A stretch of 6,303 nucleotides of DNA from Rhodoferax sp. UBA5149. Lineage in GTDB: Bacteria; Pseudomonadota; Gammaproteobacteria; Burkholderiales; Burkholderiaceae_C. Shown here one piece after another: positions 1 through 3,678 of the stretch. Within the stretch, counting starts at the first letter, position 1. Each line of letters starts with the position of its first letter. The notes under the pieces were generated by a model. The model did not search any database and had not been told where the DNA came from. It saw only the letters and a list, made by a program, of their open reading frames with translations. The position numbers were made by a program, and so were the translations under genes. The stretch spans positions 1 to 6,303 of the forward strand of contig NZ_DHXT01000050.1 of the NCBI RefSeq assembly GCF_002413825.1, in the 5' to 3' direction.

Positions 1-506
1 AGGCGCGGCTTCACATAGGCCGAGGCCAGCAGCGCGGTCTCGGACAGCATCTCGCCGTCGTCTTCCACCGTGTCGAAGGTGCCGGTGCGGGCAAAGGCCT
101 CGACGCGGCTCCATTTTTCGGAGAAATAGTCGGCCAGCGCGTCGCTGCCGCCGTCCAGGTCGCCCATGGCGTTCAGGAATTCAACCGGGTCCGCGTCATC
201 CCTGAAAATGATCGAGTTCACCATGCCGCGCAGATGGGTGCGGGTCAAGTCCCGGTATTGCTTTTCAATCACCACGGCGCGGGCAAACTGCGCCGGCGAG
301 ACCAGCAGATTGATGACCGACTCCTTGGAGTTGTCGTACTCCCGGATCACCGCCAGGATGTCTTTCGGCGGCAACTGCTCCAGCACCACCATCAGCGCGC
401 CATCGCCCTCGGTGTCGGCCAGCTCGACCAGGGCGAATTCGGCGCCGACGATGTCGCCAGCCGCAATCAGGCTTTGGGTTTTTGCGATGAGGGCAAGGTG
501 GTTCAT
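1..506 (-). CDS. Hypothetical protein, 3' end beyond the window
   Basis: This open frame starts at an ATG (504-506) and runs off the left edge with no stop, giving 168 codons. It begins MNHLALIAKTQSLIAAGD. I do not recognise the family. The sequence looks soluble and mostly helical, with no signal peptide or membrane segment. Residues 20-70 are rich in Leu/Glu/Ala and contain LEQLPPKDILAVI, loosely like helical-repeat regions such as the MgtE N domain, but this is too weak to name. The second half is acidic (DDADPVEF, GDLDGGSDALADYF). It lies 65 bases downstream of the acidic-tailed protein on the same strand, so it is probably the third gene of the J-protein operon. No Shine-Dalgarno sequence is visible: the bases before the ATG are AT-rich (TGATTAAATAAT) and follow a stem-loop. 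The frame is supported by clean coding character throughout. Confidence 0.7.
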   Translation of the reverse strand, partial: MNHLALIAKTQSLIAAGDIVGAEFALVELADTEGDGALMVVLEQLPPKDILAVIREYDNSKESVINLLVSPAQFARAVVIEKQYRDLTRTHLRGMVNSIIFRDDADPVEFLNAMGDLDGGSDALADYFSEKWSRVEAFARTGTFDTVEDDGEMLSETALLASAYVKPR

Positions 507-523
507 ATTATTTAATCAGTTGA

Positions 524-562
524 GGACAGAGCTGGCTCACATCGTGTAGCTGCGGTCTGTCC
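524..562 (-). promoter_or_regulatory. Intercistronic stem-loop between two hypothetical genes
   Basis: The outer arms GGACAGA (524-530) and TCTGTCC (556-562) are a perfect 7-base inverted repeat. Inside them GCTCAC (535-540) pairs with GTGTAGC (544-550), leaving one bulged T and a 3-base loop. The whole folds as one hairpin with a small internal loop. It starts 9 bases after the stop codon of the 185-aa gene and ends 17 bases before the ATG of the next gene. No T-run follows it in the direction of transcription, so it is not a standard intrinsic terminator. An mRNA-stabilising, processing or translation-controlling hairpin is an inference. Confidence 0.5.
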
Positions 563-571
563 CGCAAAGTT

Positions 572-1129
572 TCAGTCTTTTCTGTCAAAACCTTGTTCGA
601 CCATCCAGTCGGCGCCGGCTTCCTCGCGGGCGCGGGCGTCTTTTTCTTCCTCGGCGTCAAACTCGTTCAGGGAATCATCGTCTTCATCGTCCTCATCGCC
701 TTCTTCACCGGCGTTGGCATTTTGGGTGGCTGGCGCAGTATCCGGCTTGCTGTACATGTACTCCAGACCCGCCGCCACCGTCAAAAACCATGCGCCCATG
801 GGCTCTTTCAGTATCACTTGGGTTAATTCGTGTGCCCACGGCGTCAGATGCGCCGCATCCACCAGGCTGTCCCAGTCCGGAAATTCGTCCGACTCGTGTG
901 TCAGCAGGTGATCCATCACCGCGGGCAACTTGAAGCGAAAGCCCTGATGGAAGATCACCGCCACCATCTCGGGGCTGAGTTCGATCATCTGGAGCAAAAA
1001 ACCGAATTCTTTGCGTCGCTCGGCCAAACGCTGGCGCAGCACGTTCCGTCCTTCGGAGTCAAAGGCCAGATCATCCATTTCAGATTGGTAAGCCGAACGG
1101 AGCTGGAGGAAGAAGGGGGAAATTCTCAT
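572..1129 (-). CDS. Hypothetical protein with acidic C-terminal tail
   Basis: The 185-aa protein is not recognised. Residues 1-125 look like a compact soluble domain with helical stretches (LRQRLAERRKEFGFLLQMIE at 31-50) and conserved-looking aromatic segments (FPDWDSLV, EPMGAWFLTVAAGLEYMY). Residues 126-140 form an Ala/Pro/Asn/Thr linker. Residues 141-165 are extremely acidic (EEGDEDDEDDD followed by further Asp/Glu). The protein ends in a short mixed segment, DWMVEQGFDRKD. The acidic tail suggests interaction with basic surfaces or a solubilising role, but no function can be read from it. The gene starts 12 bases after the stop of the J-domain gene and is in the same reading frame as it, so the two are almost certainly co-transcribed. 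The start codon has no clear Shine-Dalgarno site. The upstream in-frame TAA at 1142-1144 excludes a longer N-terminus, apart from unusual starts within four codons. Confidence 0.8.
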   Translation of the reverse strand: MRISPFFLQLRSAYQSEMDDLAFDSEGRNVLRQRLAERRKEFGFLLQMIELSPEMVAVIFHQGFRFKLPAVMDHLLTHESDEFPDWDSLVDAAHLTPWAHELTQVILKEPMGAWFLTVAAGLEYMYSKPDTAPATQNANAGEEGDEDDEDDDSLNEFDAEEEKDARAREEAGADWMVEQGFDRKD

Positions 1130-1141
1130 GTCGCGTGGGTC

Positions 1142-1417
1142 TTAAAGTAATGGGTTGAAGTAGTTTTGCCAAATATCGCGCGCCGTGTCGATCGGGCTGT
1201 CGAGCAGGTTGCGGCGCCGGTTGTCGTCGTAAGCCTGGCGTTTGACTTCATCAGACAGCACCTCGTACGCCTCTTGCACCGCCCGAAAGCGCTGCGGCGC
1301 GTCGGCGGCAGCGTTTCTGTCAGGGTGGTGCAGCGATGCTTGCTGGCGAAACGCTTTCTTGATATCGGCCAGCGTCGCGGCGCTGCCAAGCCCAAGGGTT
1401 GCGTAGTGGTCTTTCAT
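1142..1417 (-). CDS. Minimal J-domain (DnaJ-like) co-chaperone
   Basis: The 91-aa protein is essentially one J domain (about residues 3-66). It shows YATLGLGSAATLADIKKAF for helices I-II, the diagnostic HPD at 31-33 (LHHPDRN), and FRAVQEAYEVLSDEVKRQAYD for helix III. J domains stimulate the ATPase of an Hsp70 partner through HPD. There is no Gly/Phe region, zinc finger or substrate-binding domain, so it is a class C (type III) J protein, not DnaJ itself. After the J domain come about 25 residues (NRRRNLLDSPIDTARDIWQNYF) that probably bind a specific client or partner. It is the first gene of a leftward run with two unrecognised proteins, which suggests a dedicated chaperone module. No strong Shine-Dalgarno site or convincing promoter was found in the 185-base spacer upstream. 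Confidence 0.9.
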   Translation of the reverse strand: MKDHYATLGLGSAATLADIKKAFRQQASLHHPDRNAAADAPQRFRAVQEAYEVLSDEVKRQAYDDNRRRNLLDSPIDTARDIWQNYFNPLL

Positions 1418-1587
1418 GCGTGCGTTGGCGGTTAGTGTGACAAGACCTGATTTGGTTCAACCGTCTTGACACGTTTTCGTGGCCAGCAAAGCGACGAAAT
1501 TCGATTGAATGAATTTTGGACCAGGAAGAAACCTACGCGCGCCAAACATCATTTGTGGCAATGACTTAGCCGTTTGACTCAACTTTG

Positions 1588-1603
1588 ATAGCATTAAAGC
1601 TAT
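1588..1603 (-). other. Small inverted repeat at the 3' end of the tRNA gene
   Basis: ATAGC (1588-1592) and GCTAT (1599-1603) are perfect inverted arms around a 6-base A/T-rich loop. The outermost base overlaps the final A of the tRNA CCA end. In the tRNA direction it is followed by CAAAGTTGAG, not a T-run. It could be a weak terminator or a 3' trailer processing signal. The rest of the 1418-1602 spacer holds nothing else I can support. Confidence 0.3.
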
Positions 1604-1687
1604 GGTGCCCGGGGCCGGAATCGAACCGGCACGCCTTGCGGCGGGGGATTTTGAGTCCCCTGCGTCTACCAATTTCACCACCCGGGC
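1603..1687 (-). tRNA. tRNA-Leu (anticodon CAA)
   Basis: The 85-base gene folds as a class II tRNA. The acceptor arms GCCCGGG (1681-1687) and CCCGGGC (1607-1613) pair perfectly over 7 bases, with discriminator A and an encoded CCA at 1603-1605. The D arm includes TGGTAGACGC. The anticodon stem GGGGA/TCCCC encloses the loop CTCAAAA, placing CAA at positions 34-36, which reads UUG. The long variable arm GCC-GCAA-GGC is typical of leucine tRNAs, and the T arm is GCCGG-TTCGATT-CCGGC. The overall layout matches E. coli leuX. It is transcribed away from cysM, whose start lies 40 bases upstream. The leucine identity rests on the anticodon, the class II variable arm and the A discriminator together. 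Confidence 0.96.
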
Positions 1688-1707
1688 AGGAAGAAGCGAA
1701 GACCGAA

Positions 1708-1713
1708 ATTATG
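1708..1713 (-). promoter_or_regulatory. Candidate -10 box for the tRNA-Leu gene
   Basis: On the minus strand the hexamer CATAAT matches the sigma-70 -10 consensus at 5 of 6 bases. It sits 20 bases upstream of the mature tRNA 5' end, which would leave a short 5' leader. With a 17-base spacer the -35 position falls on ATATTT, inside the first codons of cysM, and is poor. This is a tentative call. Confidence 0.35.
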
Positions 1714-1727
1714 GCACAGTGTGAACT

Positions 1728-2630
1728 ATGAAATATCCAACCATTGAAGATTCCATCGGAAAAACCCCTTTGGTGCGGCTGCAACGCATCGGGGCTGACG
1801 AAAATTCCAAGCGTGGCAACGTGATTTTGGGCAAGCTTGAAGGCAATAACCCGGCCGGCTCGGTGAAGGATCGCCCGGCTTTGTCCATGATCCAGGGCGC
1901 GCAGGAACGTGGCGAGGTCAAGCCGGGCGACACGCTGATCGAAGCGACCTCGGGCAACACCGGCATTGCGCTGGCCATGGCGGCGGCCATCAAGGGCTAC
2001 CGCATGATTCTGATCATGCCGGAGGACCTGTCGATCGAGCGCGCCCAGACCATGAAAGCGTTTGGCGCGGAGTTGATTCTCACGCCCAAGAGCGGTGGCA
2101 TTGAGTACGCACGGGACCTGGCCTTGCAGATGCAGCGCGACGGCAAAGGGCATGTGCTGGACCAGTTTGCCAATGCCGACAACCCGCGTGCGCATTACGA
2201 GACCACGGGCCCGGAAATATGGGCCGACACACAGGGGCAGGTGACGCATTTTGTGAGCGCCATGGGCACCACTGGCACCATCACGGGGGTGTCGCAGTTT
2301 CTGAAAGAAAAGAATCCGGCGATTCAAATCATTGGCGTGCAGCCCAACGAGGGCTCCCGCATTCCGGGCATTCGCAAGTGGCCGCAGGAATATTTGCCCA
2401 AAATCTACAACCCCGCCAACGTCGATGAGTTGATGTACGTGAGCCAGGAGGATGCCGAAGACATGTGCCGTCGCCTGGCGCGCGAAGAAGGCATTTTTGC
2501 CGGCATTTCAGCGGCGGGCGCCTGCTGGGTGGCGCAGGAGATTGCCCGGCGTGAAACCAAGGCCACCATTGTGTTCATCGTGTGCGACCGTGGCGACCGC
2601 TATCTTTCGACCGGCGTGTTCCCCGCTTGA
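1728..2630 (+). CDS. cysM: Cysteine synthase B (O-acetylserine sulfhydrylase)
   Basis: This cytoplasmic PLP enzyme makes L-cysteine from O-acetylserine and sulfide. The B isozyme can also use thiosulfate to form S-sulfocysteine. The 300-aa length fits the family (E. coli CysM is 303). Near the N-terminus is the family segment DSIGKTPLVRL. The PLP Schiff-base lysine is K47 in NPAGSVKDR. The substrate loop TSGNTG is at 74-79 and the phosphate-binding GTTGT at 180-184. GSRIPGIRKWP and the C-terminal CDRGDRYLSTGVF are typical of CysM rather than CysK. The ATG at 1728 is the first possible start, because an in-frame TGA lies two codons upstream. The Shine-Dalgarno site is weak. The gene is divergent from tRNA-Leu with a 40-base gap, so any cysM promoter must overlap the tRNA gene region. 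A degenerate repeat follows the stop, and a sulfur-carrier gene lies about 0.8 kb downstream on the same strand. Confidence 0.96.
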   Translation: MKYPTIEDSIGKTPLVRLQRIGADENSKRGNVILGKLEGNNPAGSVKDRPALSMIQGAQERGEVKPGDTLIEATSGNTGIALAMAAAIKGYRMILIMPEDLSIERAQTMKAFGAELILTPKSGGIEYARDLALQMQRDGKGHVLDQFANADNPRAHYETTGPEIWADTQGQVTHFVSAMGTTGTITGVSQFLKEKNPAIQIIGVQPNEGSRIPGIRKWPQEYLPKIYNPANVDELMYVSQEDAEDMCRRLAREEGIFAGISAAGACWVAQEIARRETKATIVFIVCDRGDRYLSTGVFPA

Positions 2631-2640
2631 TTTAGATAAA

Positions 2641-2692
2641 AACACCCTCCAGCCCTCGTGGTATATGCGAGAGCAGCTACTTAATTAATAGC
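2641..2692. repeat. Degenerate palindromic intergenic repeat
   Basis: The spacer after cysM contains two nested inverted repeats. CTCG (2655-2658) pairs with CGAG (2668-2671) around an AT-rich loop. GCTA (2676-2679) pairs with TAGC (2689-2692), and the palindrome TTAATTAA between them extends the stem past one bulged C. From memory, the arrangement (a CCTCCAGC-like start, a GC stem, then AGCTA...TAGC) resembles a dispersed intergenic element common in Comamonadaceae genomes; this cannot be verified here. It ends immediately before the presumed ribosome binding site of the NUDIX gene, so it supplies most of that gene's leader. Confidence 0.45.
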
Positions 2693-2706
2693 AGAAAGAT
2701 TTTCCA

Positions 2707-3237
2707 ATGACTCTGGCTTTCAAATTTTGTCCGCAATGCGCGACGTCCCTGACCTTGATCACGCAGGCCGAAGACGGCGGCGACAAAGAGCGCCTGCGCT
2801 GCGCGGCCTGCGGCTACACCCACTGGAACAATCCGACGCCGGTATTGGCCGCGGTGATTGAATATGAGGGCAAAATTTTGCTGGCGCAAAACGCGGCGTG
2901 GCCCGGCAAGATGTTTGCGCTGATCACCGGTTTCATGGAGGCCGGTGAAACGCCGCAAGGCGGTATTGCCCGTGAAATCAAGGAAGAAACCAGTCTGGAC
3001 GCCAGCGAGCTGAACCTGATCGGTGTCTATGATTTTCAGCGCATGAACCAGATCATCATTGCCTACCACGCCGTCTGCCACGGTGAGGTGAAGCTCTCTC
3101 CCGAGCTGGTCGACTACCGGCTTTTTGCCTTCGATGACGTGAAATGCTGGCCGGCCGGTACCGGCTATGCGCTGGCCGACTGGCTGCGCTCGCGCGGGCA
3201 TGAGCCGCAATTCATCGAGTTTCCGAAACGGCGCTGA
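2707..3237 (+). CDS. NUDIX hydrolase with N-terminal zinc ribbon
   Basis: The 176-aa protein probably hydrolyses a nucleoside diphosphate linked to another group. Related zinc-ribbon NUDIX enzymes act on NADH or ADP-ribose-like substrates, but the substrate cannot be read here. A CPQC/CAAC zinc ribbon uses C8, C11, C32 and C35. The NUDIX fold follows (TPVLAAVIEYEGKILLAQ at 44-61). The NUDIX box spans 75-97: GFMEAGE, seven residues, then REIKEE with metal-binding E90, E93 and E94. The glycine near the end of the consensus is replaced by serine (S96). The length is far below NudC (about 257 aa) and the NudC SQPWPFP motif is absent, so NAD+ diphosphatase identity is not supported. A weak Shine-Dalgarno-like AGAAAG (2693-2698) precedes the ATG by 8 bases. 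It lies 76 bases after cysM on the same strand. Its last codons and stop resemble the boundary of the following tandem repeat. Confidence 0.88.
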   Translation: MTLAFKFCPQCATSLTLITQAEDGGDKERLRCAACGYTHWNNPTPVLAAVIEYEGKILLAQNAAWPGKMFALITGFMEAGETPQGGIAREIKEETSLDASELNLIGVYDFQRMNQIIIAYHAVCHGEVKLSPELVDYRLFAFDDVKCWPAGTGYALADWLRSRGHEPQFIEFPKRR

Positions 3238-3240
3238 TTT

Positions 3241-3401
3241 GGCCCCCACGCTTGCCACTTCGTGTGCTGCGCTGCCCCCGAGGGGGCTGATCCGTCTTGA
3301 GGCGGCCCGGCGCCGGATTTGGCCCCCACGCTTGCCACTTCGTGTGCTGCGCTGCCCCCCGAGGGGGCAAATCCGTCTTGGGGCGGCCCGGCGCCGGATT
3401 C
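3241..3401. repeat. Two tandem GC-rich units (80 and 81 bases) with hairpins
   Basis: Unit 1 (3241-3320) and unit 2 (3321-3401) are nearly identical. They differ by a few substitutions and one extra C in unit 2. Each starts GGCCCCCACGCTTGCC and contains a strong C5-6/G5 hairpin (3274-3287 and 3354-3368). Each also has the perfect 10-base palindrome CCGGCGCCGG (3307-3316 and 3388-3397). There is no long T-run after the hairpins, so they are at best atypical terminators. From memory, the unit resembles a GC-rich intergenic repeat dispersed in Comamonadaceae chromosomes. There is no coding signal, and the frames open across it are low-complexity by-products. It fills the entire spacer between the NUDIX gene and the tusA promoter region. 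Confidence 0.9.
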
Positions 3402-3414
3402 AGGCCAAGGTCTC

Positions 3415-3420
3415 TAAAAT
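3415..3420 (+). promoter_or_regulatory. Candidate -10 box for the tusA-type gene
   Basis: TAAAAT matches the -10 consensus at 5 of 6 bases and lies 24 bases before the start codon, giving a short leader. No -35 box is recognisable at the expected distance, because that position falls in the end of the tandem repeat. The call is tentative. Confidence 0.4.
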
Positions 3421-3432
3421 CACCCCAATTTC

Positions 3433-3437
3433 AAGGA
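3433..3437 (+). promoter_or_regulatory. Ribosome binding site that fixes the tusA start
   Basis: AAGGA lies 6 bases before the ATG at 3444. It is the clearest Shine-Dalgarno site of the plus-strand genes here. It selects this start over the in-frame ATG at 3297, which sits inside the tandem repeat and would add a low-complexity N-terminus. Confidence 0.8.
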
Positions 3438-3443
3438 AATTTG

Positions 3444-3671
3444 ATGCAAATCGACAAAGAGCTCGACGCCCGTGGCCTGAACTGCCCGCTGCCCATTCTG
3501 AAAGCCAAAAAGGCGCTGGCCGACATGCTGAGTGGTCAGACCCTGCGCGTGACCTCAACTGACGCCGGGTCCGTGCGCGACTTCCAGGCCTTTGCCAAGC
3601 AGACCGGCAATGAACTGCTGGAGCAGAAAACGGTCGGCGAGGACTTCATTCACGTGATGCGCCGGCGCTAG
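3444..3671 (+). CDS. TusA-family sulfur-carrier protein
   Basis: The 75-aa protein matches the TusA/SirA/YeeD family of small cytoplasmic persulfide carriers in length and layout. DARGLNCPLPILKAKKAL at residues 8-25 contains the CPxP motif with the sulfur-accepting C14. It is followed by LRVTSTDAGSVRDFQAFAKQ and the closing strand EDFIHVMRRR. Family members pass sulfane sulfur toward tRNA 2-thiouridine formation, molybdenum cofactor or other sulfur pathways. Several paralogues are common per genome, so I do not assign tusA proper. The gene has its own good ribosome binding site and a possible -10 box just after the repeat, so it may be transcribed independently of the NUDIX gene. It converges on valS with 7 bases between the stop codons. 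Its last codons (3659-3668) form the palindrome GCGCCGGCGC, encoding arginines. Sharing a strand with cysM is consistent with a sulfur-metabolism context. Confidence 0.92.
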   Translation: MQIDKELDARGLNCPLPILKAKKALADMLSGQTLRVTSTDAGSVRDFQAFAKQTGNELLEQKTVGEDFIHVMRRR

Positions 3672-3678
3672 GCCTGCT

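Noticed and set aside
1440..1500. Sigma-70 promoter for the J-domain gene (TTGAAC with a downstream hexamer CACTAA)
   Set aside because: The -35-like box is fair but the hexamer at 17 bases matches the -10 consensus at too few positions to report.
1566..2327. Minus-strand 253-codon open frame crossing the tRNA and cysM
   Set aside because: It overlaps a complete tRNA on the same strand and the coding sequence of cysM on the other. Its GEIGRRRGLKIPRR segment is simply the translated tRNA-Leu gene.
2677..3258. Minus-strand 193-codon open frame opposite the NUDIX gene
   Set aside because: It is antisense to a gene with an intact zinc ribbon and NUDIX box, with no domain of its own.
3274..3368. 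The two C/G hairpins as intrinsic terminators of the NUDIX gene
   Set aside because: The stems are strong but neither is followed by a T-run on either strand. A barrier function is possible but not supported as a terminator call.
3241..3401. CRISPR array
   Set aside because: There are only two units of 80-81 bases, directly abutting with no unique spacers, and no cas genes.
3297..3443. Longer N-terminus for the TusA-type protein from the ATG at 3297
   Set aside because: The added part is translated tandem repeat of low complexity. The ATG at 3444 has a good ribosome binding site and gives the normal family length.
3659..3668. Palindrome GCGCCGGCGC at the end of the tusA-type gene as a regulatory site
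   Set aside because: It consists of arginine codons at the C-terminus in GC-rich DNA, and no T-run follows.
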